Shown: positions 16,633-24,396 of the stretch, one piece after another
How the letters are laid out: each line of letters starts with the position of its first letter
Position numbering within the stretch: position 1 is the first letter of the stretch
Notes under the pieces: model-generated
Seen by the model: the letters and a program-made list of their open reading frames with translations, nothing else
The model's database searches: none
Told to the model about the DNA's origin: nothing
Position numbers and translations under genes: made by a program
NCBI GenBank assembly: GCA_013697045.1
Contig: JACCXJ010000082.1
Span: forward strand, 1 to 32,396
Length of the DNA: 32,396 nucleotides
Source of the DNA: Gammaproteobacteria bacterium
GTDB taxonomy: Bacteria > Pseudomonadota > Gammaproteobacteria > JACCXJ01
Direction of reading: 5' to 3'

Positions 16633-18240
16633 ATGGTCAGACAGCACCGGTACGATGTCCTGGTGATCGGCAGCGGCGCATCGGGGCTCGGCGTCGCGCT
16701 CCAGTTGGCGGAGCATGCCGAGGTCGCGGTGCTCTCGAAGGGACCCTTGCAGGAGGGCGCGACCCTGTATGCCCAGGGCGGCGTCTCGGCCGTGCTCGAC
16801 CGCCGCGACTCGGTGGCCTCCCACGTGGCCGACACGCTGGCGGCCGGGGCCGGGCTGTGCGACGCCGAGATCGTGCAGTTCGTGGTCGAGCATGGACCCG
16901 AGAGCATCCAATGGCTGATCGCACTTGGGGTCGCCTTTACCCGCAGCCCGGACGCCGATGGCCGGCCCGAATACCACCTGACCCGCGAGGGCGGCCACAG
17001 CCACCGGCGCGTGATCCACGCCGCCGATGCCACCGGCCGCGCCATCGAGACCACGCTCGAAGGACTGGCCCGCGGCCACCCGCGCGTGCGGGTGTTCGAG
17101 CACCATGTGGCCATCGACCTCATCCCCGCCAGCAAGCTCGGCCTGGCCGCGGAGCGTTGCCTGGGCGCCTATGCTTTGGATCGCCGGTCTGGCGCGGTGG
17201 TCTCCTTCACCGCCCGGTATGTGGTGCTCGCGAGCGGCGGGGCGGGGAAGGTCTATCTCTACACCAGCAACCCCGACGTCGCCACCGGGGATGGGGTCGC
17301 CATGGCCTGGCGCATCGGCTGTCCCATCGCCAATATGGAGTTCTTTCAGTTCCACCCCACCTGCCTCTACCACCCCAAGGCCAAGTCCTTTCTCATCACC
17401 GAGGCCCTTCGCGGGGAGGGCGGCCGGCTCTTGCTGCCCGATGGCGGCCGTTTCATGGAGCGCTTCGATGCGCGCGCCGAGTTGGCCCCACGGGACATCG
17501 TGGCGCGCGCCATCGACCACGAGATGAAACGCCTGGGCCTCGAATGCGTGTATCTCGACATCAGCCACAGGCCGAGCGGCTTCATCCTGGGACACTTCCC
17601 CACGGTAGCGGCGAAGTGCGGGGAGCTTGGGATCGACATCACCCGCGAGCCTATACCCGTGGTGCCCGCCGCCCACTATATGTGCGGCGGCGTGGTCACG
17701 GATCGCCACGGGCGGACCGCGGTGCCAGGGCTCTACGCCGTCGGCGAGGTCGCCTGCACTGGACTGCACGGCGCCAACCGCATGGCCAGCAACTCGCTCC
17801 TGGAATGCCTGGTCATGGCCCGCTCCGCGTACCGGGACATCGCAGAGGGACTACCCGAGGCCCCGCCGGCATCGTGCGTCCCCGATTGGGATGAGAGCCA
17901 GGTCACCGACTCGGACGAAGAGGTGATCGTGGCCCACAACTGGGACGAGTTGCGCCGCTTCATGTGGGACTACGTCGGGATCGTGCGCAGCACCAAGCGC
18001 CTGGAGCGCGCCAGCCGCCGCATCCAGCTCCTGTCCGAGGAGATCCGGGAATACTACGGCAACTTCCGGGTGACGAACGACCTCATCGAGCTGCGCAACC
18101 TGGTCCAGGTGGCCGAGCTGATCGTGGCCTCCGCCCTATGCCGCAAAGAAAGCCGGGGCCTGCACTACACCCTGGATCACCCTCATCCCGACCCCACCCA
18201 GCCCCCCGAGCCGACGGTGCTTCGGCGAGCGTTGCGCTGA
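16633..18240 (+). CDS. nadB: L-aspartate oxidase
   Basis: NadB oxidises L-aspartate to iminoaspartate with FAD; NadA then makes quinolinate for NAD synthesis. The Rossmann motif GSGASG is at residues 13-18, and the family signatures [55 protein letters not shown] and [10 protein letters not shown] are all present. [16 protein letters not shown] marks the second FAD contact. The helical C-terminal domain contains [21 protein letters not shown]. Its 535 residues are normal. The gene is divergent from rpoE with a 173-nt shared region, the same pairing known in Pseudomonas. Confidence 0.97.
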   Translation: MVRQHRYDVLVIGSGASGLGVALQLAEHAEVAVLSKGPLQEGATLYAQGGVSAVLDRRDSVASHVADTLAAGAGLCDAEIVQFVVEHGPESIQWLIALGVAFTRSPDADGRPEYHLTREGGHSHRRVIHAADATGRAIETTLEGLARGHPRVRVFEHHVAIDLIPASKLGLAAERCLGAYALDRRSGAVVSFTARYVVLASGGAGKVYLYTSNPDVATGDGVAMAWRIGCPIANMEFFQFHPTCLYHPKAKSFLITEALRGEGGRLLLPDGGRFMERFDARAELAPRDIVARAIDHEMKRLGLECVYLDISHRPSGFILGHFPTVAAKCGELGIDITREPIPVVPAAHYMCGGVVTDRHGRTAVPGLYAVGEVACTGLHGANRMASNSLLECLVMARSAYRDIAEGLPEAPPASCVPDWDESQVTDSDEEVIVAHNWDELRRFMWDYVGIVRSTKRLERASRRIQLLSEEIREYYGNFRVTNDLIELRNLVQVAELIVASALCRKESRGLHYTLDHPHPDPTQPPEPTVLRRALR

Positions 18241-18251
18241 TCCCCGCCGAA

Positions 18252-18708
18252 TTACAAGAGTTTGACCAAGGTCGCCATCGCGCCGACCGCAACCACCATC
18301 ATGGTACCCAGCTTAAGCGTCATGCGGTATTCGAGGTCTTTCAGGTCACGGGCAAGATCCGAACGGATCTGTTCGATCTTGACCTCAAGCTGTTTAATCT
18401 CGCCACGTAGCGTGACATCGAGCTGTTTTGATGTCGCCACGTAGCATGACGTCAAGCTGTTTGATGTCACCACGTAGCGTGACCTCAAGCTGTTTGATCT
18501 CATTGCGCAGTGTGACCTCTAGCTCTTTTATATCTCGTTTGATATCGGCAATGTCTCGCTTGACGTCGGCAATGTCTCGTTTCGTGGCCAGGTTCTGTTC
18601 GATGAATTCCGCCTCGGCATTGGCCAGGGCCTCGGCCTGCTGCTCGGTGAACCCGGCCTCCTTGAGGCGTTTGGCGAACTTGAGGGTGTCGAACGCTATG
18701 GCGTTCAT
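18252..18708 (-). pseudogene. Coiled-coil membrane-anchored protein (DUF1640-like), frameshifted
   Basis: The start MNAIAFDTLKFAKRLKEAGFTEQQAEALANA resembles DUF1640/CCDC90-type coiled-coil proteins. It is followed by heptads (KRDIADV, KRDIADI) and then by 11-residue repeats (EIKQLEVTLRG, DIKQLDVMLRG and so on). The frame breaks at GDIKTARCH, and the other frame continues with KQLDVTLRGEIKQLEVKIEQ and ends in a membrane segment, LGTMMVVAVGAMATLVKLL. The cause is visible: a run of four T on the plus strand at 18426-18429 where the sister repeats have three. Without that base the protein would have 151 residues. It converges on nadB with an 11-nt gap. Its function is unknown. Confidence 0.75.
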
Positions 18709-19232
18709 GGCATTGGAAATAATCCGGGATGAACCAGCGAAACATGGCGAATTTCGTGCCTTGTACCCATTGTAGATTGAGTAACCCTGGCTTGCGCGTT
18801 GTTTGCGAGACCCGCGGGAATTGATCCGGGGTAGGGTGCGTTCCACACGCGAACACCCGCGTTTGGACACCCGGCGCGCCTACCGCAAACGCAGCGTTTA
18901 CCCCCGCGCTTGCCGGGTTCGATCCTAATCCGCTGCCAGTAGTCCATCGCTCGCTGCTGCGGTATTCGCTGCAACGGATCCTACCACGATGGGCGCGACG
19001 CCCCGCAACGCGTGCCTGGGACGAGAGGAACGGATGCCAGCAAAGCCCGGCAGTCACCCCATTCCTCCCAGGCACGGTGATCCCACGCGCGCCGCGGGCG
19101 CTGGAAGCGCGGAGGACCGCGACGCTCAATGGCACGCGGGCTGGCGTTGATGTTGCCGTCGCCGGCGCGCTCGGAAGTGGTCGTCAAGCACCCGACGCCC
19201 GCGGACACATCCACCCCAAGCAGGAGGCCGTT
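18709..19232. other. Long intergenic region with inverted repeats
   Basis: This stretch of 524 nt has no credible gene. It holds an 11-bp perfect inverted repeat, CGTGCCTGGGA (19011-19021) and TCCCAGGCACG (19066-19076), separated by 44 nt. A short palindrome AAACGC-A-GCGTTT lies near 18887-18900. A strong AGGAGG at 19222-19227 belongs to the pseudogene that follows. The GGGTTCGATCC near 18918 resembles a tRNA T-loop, but no tRNA can be folded around it. Confidence 0.45.
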
Positions 19233-19680
19233 ATGCTAAACCCCTACCCTTCACCCCCTCCGATCCCGAAGTCTTGACCCGGTTCCAAGAGGAACTGACA
19301 CGGGCCGCCGCACTGCCCGGTTTCGCCTCGGTCGGCTCGGCGCTCTGGCCGCGTTTCGCCGGGTATTACCAGGGACTCACGCGCCTGCCCCGCAGGTTGC
19401 GGCGCGCCCTGCAACGCCGGTGGCAGCGCTCGCTCGGGGGGCTGGCGCTTCTCCTGGCCATCGGCCCGGCGCCGGCCCTGGCGCGACCATCGCTGTCGAT
19501 GGCACAAGCTGCACCTTGGTCGACGCCATCACCGCCGCCAACAACGACGCGCCCGCAGGCGGTTGTACGGCGGGCAGCGGCGCGGACGCCTAGCTAGTCC
19601 TGCCGGCGGGAAGCACCCATACGCTGACGGCGGTGAACAACAGCACCGCAACGGCTAGTGACATGGTACAGTGTTACGCG
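19233..19680 (+). pseudogene. Remnant of a secreted repeat/beta-helix-type protein
   Basis: The ATG at 19233 has a perfect AGGAGG six bases upstream but opens the wrong frame. The frame one base over reads KPLPFTPSDPEVLTRF and continues EELTRAAALPGFASVG, RLPRRLRRALQRRWQRS and a signal segment SLGGLALLLAIGPAPALA. Another frame then gives TIAVDGTSCTLVDAITAANND, GGCTAGSGADA, a TAG and LVLPAGSTHTLTAVNNST. That pattern is typical of the mature start of CSLREA-type/polymorphic outer-membrane repeat proteins (pectate-lyase-like beta helices). So there are at least two frameshifts and one in-frame stop, and the large remainder of the protein is missing. This is an N-terminal relic, clearly non-functional. 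Confidence 0.7.
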
Positions 19681-19797
19681 ATGCTGTTGGATCGTCTTTC
19701 TCGACCCGATGAGGGACAACATTTCAGCCAGAGAATTGGATGGCAGCGAGGCGATATCTACAGATGTCTAACTACGTGTCCTTTCAGGAGAACTTCA

Positions 19798-19935
19798 ATG
19801 GCCAAAGGCCAAAAGCGCAGTAGTCGTGAAGCTAAGAAACCCAAGCAGGCGAAAAAACCTGCCGTTCCAGCGTCGCCTTTCGGCGTGAGCCCGGCGAAAA
19901 CGCCAGGTGCTCCCGTGCCCAAGAAAAGGAAATAG
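19798..19935 (+). CDS. Small lysine-rich basic protein (45 aa)
   Basis: The ATG at 19798 is preceded by a strong AGGAG and opens MAKGQKRSSREAKKPKQAKK, followed by a Pro/Ala-rich middle and PVPKKRK. The ORF track merged it into a longer ORF starting at 19633, whose first part is pseudogene debris. Similar very short basic proteins with an R/K-S-x-REAKKPK pattern occur in many proteobacteria as far as I recall; their role is unknown, and nucleic-acid binding is only a guess from charge. It is the only plus-strand gene in this island that looks intact. Confidence 0.6.
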   Translation: MAKGQKRSSREAKKPKQAKKPAVPASPFGVSPAKTPGAPVPKKRK

Positions 19936-20376
19936 TGAGGGCTGCCGCCTGCTGCGGACGAGCAACCGCAGCATCCTGTGCATCTCCCCCGGTACTTCAT
20001 CGGGCGCTATCCAGTGACCGTGGCACAGTTTGCTTCGTTTGTCGCCGCCAGCGGCTATCAGCCGCGTCATCCGGATTGCCTGCGGGGCCCGGCGAACCAT
20101 CCCGTGGTCGGGGCGACGTTCGACGACGCGCTGGCCTACTGCGCTTGGCTGGGCAAGACGTCCGGGACTGGGACGAGACTCCTGAGCCCCTAGCCGGCCT
20201 CCTGCGCGGCGGCCACTACCGCCTCACCCTACCGAGTGAGGCCGAGTGGGAGCGGGCCGCGCGGGGTCGGGAAGTACACCTCTATCGGGGCGATGACCCG
20301 CCGGAGGCACGCCGCGCCAACTACGCCCACGGGCATCGATGGCACGAGCCCCCGTGGGCTGCTACCGTATATCTCG
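19936..20376 (+). pseudogene. Fragment of a formylglycine-generating-enzyme (SUMF1/FGE) domain protein
   Basis: One frame reads DEQPQHPVHLPRYFIGRYPVT, FASFVAASGYQPRHPD and NHPVVGATFDDALAYCAWL, a typical FGE-sulfatase domain start. The next part, WDETPEPLAGLLRGGHYRLTLPSEAEWERAARGREVHLYRGDD, is in a different frame (shift near 20155-20170). A second shift near 20325-20335 returns to the first frame with GIDGTSPRGLLP. The N-terminus of the protein and the last third of the domain are missing. FGE-type domains often sit in effector or signalling proteins with NACHT or caspase-like modules in sulfur and wastewater gammaproteobacteria; that is context knowledge only, as no such module is here. Confidence 0.72.
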
Positions 20377-20676
20377 CCTAGCGCGAGCTGCGCGGCATGT
20401 GGGCAAGCCGGGGTTCTGCTTCGTGAAGTCACCCGAAGTTTTGGTCGTGGTCCTAACCTTCTTGTGATAGAGGGCATCCCCATGTGGTCATGCCCGCATT
20501 GCGGCGAGTCGTATTTCACGGCTCAAACCATGCACGAGATTGAGCGTATCAAGGCGCTGCGTAAGTCGGTAGCAGTTGCTCGTCCGGTGCCGGTCGCTAT
20601 GCTCACGGACGAGGTGCCTGATAAGGCGCTCCACCGGACGCACCAAAAACGGCGCGCCGGTGAGCGTGATCGGTAG
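20377..20676 (+). pseudogene. YgiT-type zinc-finger (MqsA N-terminal-like) protein lacking its start
   Basis: The stretch CAACGQAGVLLREVTRSFG...MWSCPHCGESYFTAQTMHEIERI carries the two CxxC pairs of a YgiT-type zinc finger, followed by the common tail ALRKSVAVARPVPVA. These proteins normally begin three or so residues before the first CxxC. Here there is no ATG, GTG or TTG in frame at that place, and the frame runs back without a stop into the FGE fragment. The gene thus appears to have lost its start by a deletion or rearrangement. The usual partner, a DUF4258 or RelE-like toxin, is not found next to it. C-terminal additions after PVPVA (LTDEVPDKALHRTH) are of unclear meaning. Confidence 0.7.
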
Positions 20677-20791
20677 AATCTGTCCCTTAAACGAGGGAAC
20701 GATGACCGTCGCCCGCTCCTTGGTTGCTGCCGGCGGGCGTTTTGGACGGGATTTTCTGTAAGCTGCCCGATCGAAAAAAAAAGCACGAAAG

Positions 20792-21040
20792 CTAATGGCC
20801 GGCGGGGATCGGGGAGCTCGACTCGGCTTCCTTCATGGCCTCGACGAGATCGAAGCCCGGTGGAAACGATGGGCCGCCTCGAAAGGCGGGGAGTGCCCCC
20901 GGTGACAGCAGCGTGGGTGTTTGGCGCAAGCGCAGCGCCAACGCCTCCTCAATGAAACGGGTCAGCGTGATGCCCTCTCGCGCGGCTTCGGCCTTCGCCT
21001 GGCGATACACCTCATCCGCGATGCGCAGTGTGGTTTGCAC
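20792..21040 (-). CDS. Ribbon-helix-helix antitoxin (VapB/DUF2191-like), orphan
   Basis: MQTTLRIADEVYRQAKAEAAREGITLTRFIEEALALRL is a ribbon-helix-helix DNA-binding domain like those of VapB-type antitoxins. The C-terminal half, with PAFRGGPSFPPGFDL and EAMKEAES, resembles the toxin-wrapping tail of such antitoxins. The start is GTG, 82 residues. The cognate PIN-domain toxin usually follows directly, but the 115 nt downstream hold only a T-run and no VapC start motif. Upstream lie CTGTCATAT and CTGTCGCAT direct repeats that might serve as an operator. I would call it an orphan antitoxin that may still repress its own promoter. Confidence 0.75.
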   Translation of the reverse strand: MQTTLRIADEVYRQAKAEAAREGITLTRFIEEALALRLRQTPTLLSPGALPAFRGGPSFPPGFDLVEAMKEAESSSPIPAGH

Positions 21041-21161
21041 GACAGAAGAATAGCATAGCTGTCATATCTGTCGCATAGAGGCACGGGCAAGCGCAGACAT
21101 CTAGATATCCCCGCTTTGGGCGCTACGGGGCGATCCTCTACGAGCGTAGCGCGAGCATCGA

Positions 21162-22271
21162 TCAGGACAGGCGCGTGATGTAGCCCGTCACCTCGATCCG
21201 ATCGTGGTAGAGGTGCTTGAAGGTGAGCCGGTGACGCAAGCGGGCGGCGGCGAGGGTCTGTCCGATGGCCTCGCGGCAGCGCCAAACGGTCTCGAGCCGG
21301 CGTTTCATGGGTAGCTTGAGGTTGAAGATACATTGGCGGCACCAGCCTTCCAGAAGCCACCGGGCGACCAGGTCCGTCACCCGGTCGGGGCGGTCCACGA
21401 TGTCGCAGACCATCCAGTCCACGGGGCGCGCTGGGCGGAAACGGAAGCCGTCCGCGCGCACCTGTCGGACGAGCCTCGACTCCGAGGCCTCGCCGCACAG
21501 TGACCCGTTGTCCACGGCGGTGACCGAAAGGCCACGCCGGGCGAGCTCCCAGGACCACCCGCCGGGCGCCGCCCCCAGGTCTACGGCGACCATCCCGGCC
21601 CGCAGGCGCTCCTCGCGCTCGCCCGCCGTCAGTAGGGTGAGGAACGCCTCCTCGAGCTTCAAACCGGCGCGGCTCGGGGCGCCACGCGCCGCGCGCAATC
21701 TCGGGATCCCCATCGGCCAAGGGCTGGAATTGCCGGGATAGGAGAGCCCGACCCGGGCCGAGTCCGATCGGAGGAAAATGATGTGGAGGCGCGGCCAGGC
21801 CGGATCCACGTGCGCATCACCCAACAATCCTGCCGACCGGAGGGCCTGCCGCAAGGGCGAAGCGAGACCCCGGCATAGCCGCAAGAGGGGTTTGCTCGCT
21901 TCGGTGTCCGCGGTCTCGATCACGATCTCCCCGTAGCGGTTCGCCTGGGCCCTGGCCGCGGCGACGAGCGGCGCGACCCGATCGCCCACCAGAAGCCCCG
22001 TGCAAAGCGCCGAAGAGAACAATAGCTGGCGGGCGAACACGAGGTCCGCGTAGCGCAGTGCCGCGGCGATGCGAGCGAGCGCGACCGGGGGAGCCGGCGT
22101 GAACAGCGCGAGGCCCGGCCGAGCCTCGGTGGTCCCGCTCATCCCGCGGGCCGCGGCGTGGCCAGCGAGCTCGTCCGCGGCCTCGCGCTCGAAGCCGGCC
22201 CGGCAATGGACGAGGACTGCTCTCTCTCGTGAGCCTCTGGGTAGCTCACACAGCCCGACTGGCCGCGCCAT
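21162..22271 (-). CDS. rlmM: 23S rRNA (cytidine-2498-2'-O)-methyltransferase RlmM
   Basis: RlmM methylates the ribose of C2498 in 23S rRNA using S-adenosylmethionine. The N-terminal THUMP-like region begins VLVHCRAGFEREAADELAGH. The Rossmann methyltransferase part has the SAM motif VDLGAAPGGWSWELARRG, then VTAVDNG and the catalytic region DWMVCDIVDRPDRV and CIFNLKLPMKRR, with Lys-Asp-Lys-Glu-type residues. The C-terminus is KHLYHDRIEVTGYI, as in the family. I start at MARPVGLCEL (22271); the ORF track's ATG at 22298 is also possible and would overlap the pyrE start codon on the other strand. Confidence 0.93.
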   Translation of the reverse strand: MARPVGLCELPRGSRERAVLVHCRAGFEREAADELAGHAAARGMSGTTEARPGLALFTPAPPVALARIAAALRYADLVFARQLLFSSALCTGLLVGDRVAPLVAAARAQANRYGEIVIETADTEASKPLLRLCRGLASPLRQALRSAGLLGDAHVDPAWPRLHIIFLRSDSARVGLSYPGNSSPWPMGIPRLRAARGAPSRAGLKLEEAFLTLLTAGEREERLRAGMVAVDLGAAPGGWSWELARRGLSVTAVDNGSLCGEASESRLVRQVRADGFRFRPARPVDWMVCDIVDRPDRVTDLVARWLLEGWCRQCIFNLKLPMKRRLETVWRCREAIGQTLAAARLRHRLTFKHLYHDRIEVTGYITRLS

Positions 22272-22282
22272 CGGAGCACACC

Positions 22283-22288
22283 TATAAT
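22283..22288 (+). promoter_or_regulatory. Candidate -10 box of pyrE
   Basis: A perfect TATAAT lies exactly 8 nt upstream of the pyrE ATG. The best -35 at a 17-nt spacing (TGGCCG) matches only 3 of 6. No Shine-Dalgarno lies between the box and the ATG, so a start at or within a few bases of the A of ATG, giving a leaderless mRNA, is likely if this box is used. Confidence 0.45.
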
Positions 22289-22296
22289 TCCCGCTC

Positions 22297-22941
22297 ATGC
22301 GAGATCTGCGCGATCAGCTGATCGATCTGACCCTGGCCTCGGGGGTCCTCTGTTTCGGCCGCTTCACCCTGAAATCAGGGCGCACCAGCCCGTATTTTTT
22401 CGACCTCTCGCGGTGTGCCACGGGATGCGATCTGGTGCGGCTCGCGGGTCTCTACGCACGCGCCCTCGTCGCGGCCGACATCGGGTTCGACATGCTGTTC
22501 GGGCCGGCCTACAAGGGGATCCCACTGGCCGCGGCCTTGGCCATGGCGCTCGCGACGGAACAGCGGCGCGACGTGCCGTTCTGCTTCAACCGCAAGGAGG
22601 CCAAGGACCATGGCGAGGGCGGGGTCACCTTCGGGGCGCCCTTGCGAGGCCGGGTCGTGATCGTCGATGACGTGCTCTCGGCCGGGACCTCGATCAACGC
22701 CTCCGTCGAGATCATTCGCGAGACGAGCGCGGAGCCCGTCGCTTGCGTCGTCGCCTTGGATCGAAGGGAGCGCGGCGCGGGCGATCGGTGCGCTGCGGAG
22801 GAAGTACGCGAGCGCCACGGCATCACGGTCGTCAGCATCGCGACGCTCGACGATGTCATTGCCCATCTCGCCTCCGAACCGGCGCGCGCCGCCAACCTCG
22901 ACGCCATGCGCGCCTACCGGGCGGTGTACGGGGCCTCGTAA
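22297..22941 (+). CDS. pyrE: Orotate phosphoribosyltransferase
   Basis: PyrE joins orotate to PRPP to form OMP in pyrimidine synthesis. The family motifs are FGRFTLKSGRTSPYFFD, DMLFGPAYKGIPLA, CFNRKEAKDHGEGG (catalytic loop) and the PRPP-binding motif VVIVDDVLSAGTSINAS. The C-terminus ends MRAYRAVYGAS as in gammaproteobacterial enzymes. Length 214 matches E. coli, and the start MRDLRDQLIDLTLASGVL aligns with the E. coli start, so an upstream start is unlikely. It is divergent from rlmM with under 30 nt or no gap. Confidence 0.97.
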   Translation: MRDLRDQLIDLTLASGVLCFGRFTLKSGRTSPYFFDLSRCATGCDLVRLAGLYARALVAADIGFDMLFGPAYKGIPLAAALAMALATEQRRDVPFCFNRKEAKDHGEGGVTFGAPLRGRVVIVDDVLSAGTSINASVEIIRETSAEPVACVVALDRRERGAGDRCAAEEVRERHGITVVSIATLDDVIAHLASEPARAANLDAMRAYRAVYGAS

Positions 22942-23008
22942 CGCCTCCTAACCGCCGATGACCGGTCGACCCGACACGCACCGTGCCTGGCGCACGCCGC
23001 ATCGATTG

Positions 23009-23330
23009 CTACCTAGCTGCAGCGCGCCGCGAACACCGCCGCGCTGAACGGTTCGGATCCGCGCAGCTGTGCTGAAACCCGAGGCTGAAGCGCGTCGCAT
23101 CGCGAACGCCGCGCACTCGAACGGGTCGCGACCGGTTCATTGTCGTTCCGTCGCCGAGCTGGCCGCCCTCGTTGAGGCCCCAGCAGCGCACCGACCCGTC
23201 CGCCATCGCGGCGCACGCGTGGTAGTCACCCACCGTGACGACGAGCGCCGCTTGGCGAAGACCTCTGCGCGAGCGCGACGTGCGGAGCCGCGAACGCGAG
23301 GACGCATACGATGGCCAAAAGGAGCCGCAC
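23009..23330 (-). pseudogene. Remnant of a secreted RCC1-repeat protein
   Basis: One frame opens at a GTG (MRLLLAIVCVLAFAAPHVALAQ), an obvious signal peptide. A second frame continues VVTVGDYHACAAMADGSVRCWGLNEGGQLGDGTT and PVRVRGVRDATRFSLGFQHSCA, which is one complete RCC1 blade and the start of another. The two are joined by a frameshift near 23230-23245, and the protein breaks off after about 1.5 blades where at least seven would be expected. Secreted RCC1-type proteins of this kind are common in Myxococcota (general knowledge), suggesting horizontal origin. It follows the esterase gene on the same strand. Confidence 0.7.
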
Positions 23331-23381
23331 CTCCGGATTCTACGTTCGACGACGCCCGCCGATCCTTTTCTGCGAGAGAAG

Positions 23382-24313
23382 TCACTGCGAATCGAAGAAC
23401 GCGAGCATTTCGCTCGACGCGTCGTAGAAGTCGTCCGGGATCGCCGGCCAATGGTGGCCGAGGGACGCCACGCTCACGAACTCGACGGCCCGCACCGACC
23501 TCGAGGCGGTGCAGTTGGTCCGCTGGATGTCCACCAATAAGGCGATGATCGAGAGGAGTCGGAACGTGGGCTCCGTGCAGCCGTTGTTCGCGTACCAGGA
23601 GTCGTAGGTGAACTGGGTCGGTTGAAAGTTGACGTTGGGGAAGAGCAAACCGGGGCCGCCTCCGGGGGGAACGGTCAGGTCGAGCGCGCCGTGCACGATG
23701 AGGACGGGGAGGAGCGTACCCGGCGGCGGAGCCGCGGGTTGGCCAATGCTCGTGCCGTAGAACCCGGATACGTCGGCGATCGCGCGGAAGCGTTCGGGAT
23801 CGCGCGTGCCGAGCTCGTGTACGAATCGGCCGCCGAGCGAGTGCCCCGCTGCAAACACGCGGGTTACGTCGACGTTGATCTCGTCGGCGAGGTGGTCGAG
23901 GAGCTCTTGGTGTAGAGGACGTCGTCGCGAACGACGTTCGTCATCCTCCACTCGCCCTGCGTGCCTTGCAAAAACACGATGATCTTGCCCTGCGTGTCCG
24001 CGAGCGCGGGGAGCCCCGTCGTCGCGAGCTGCGCGGCGAAGTTGAACGCCGAGCCGCCAAGCCCGTGGAACATCGCGACGAGTGGGTAGGGTGGAATTCG
24101 GGCGTCGTCGTAGCCGGCGGGAAGATATAGGAGGTACGCGCGCTGGTCGCCGTTCGAGACGCCGAACCTGAGCGGGTAGGTGCCGGGGTCCGTCGGGACG
24201 GGATCGGTCGACGGTTGCACAGCCACTCTGACTTCGTCGGTCGATGCAACACATGCCATCGCGGCGAGCGCAAGAGCGGACGAAAGAACCAAACGAACGA
24301 TGGAACGCGGCAT
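23382..24313 (-). pseudogene. Secreted PHB-depolymerase/feruloyl-esterase-like hydrolase (LpqC type), frameshifted
   Basis: The start MPRSIVRLVLSSALALAAMACVAS at 24313 has a strong GGAGGAAGCG site and looks like a signal peptide, possibly a lipoprotein with a weak lipobox. The alpha/beta hydrolase fold follows: RAYLLYLPAGYDDA, LVAMFHGLGGSAFNF, then after the shift the nucleophile elbow AAGHSLGGRFVHELG, the acid region LIVHGALDLTVPPGGG, and the catalytic His in GHHWP. The frame changes at about 23905, where VLYTK should be followed by ELLDHLADEINVD; AAGAGC instead of AAGGAGC explains it. The length of 932 nt is one base short of 311 codons. It lies between pyrE and rimI. It may be recently acquired. 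Confidence 0.78.
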
Positions 24314-24396
24314 CGCTTCCTCCTTCGGACAACCGAGCGCTGTGCAACGCAGGTGCCGGTCGTATGAATTGAAATTTCTCACCAACGGTGTAGTTC

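Noticed and set aside
16555-17769. 404-aa minus-strand ORF opposite nadB
   Set aside because: Antisense shadow of an intact nadB.
18900-18935. Possible tRNA (GGGTTCGATCC resembles a T-loop)
   Set aside because: The flanking bases do not form a 5-bp T stem and no anticodon or acceptor arm can be built.
18500-19135. 211-aa minus-strand ORF upstream of the coiled-coil gene
   Set aside because: It overlaps the coiled-coil gene in a different frame and shows no family features; it looks like a read-through of intergenic DNA.
20523-20786. Minus-strand ORF after the RHH antitoxin as a possible VapC toxin
   Set aside because: It lacks the PIN start (an Asp-Thr-Asn type motif) and the acidic residues, and it lies opposite the zinc-finger gene.
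20765-20800. T9 run downstream of the antitoxin as an intrinsic terminator
   Set aside because: The preceding stem is only about 3 bp, so the support is too weak to list as a terminator.
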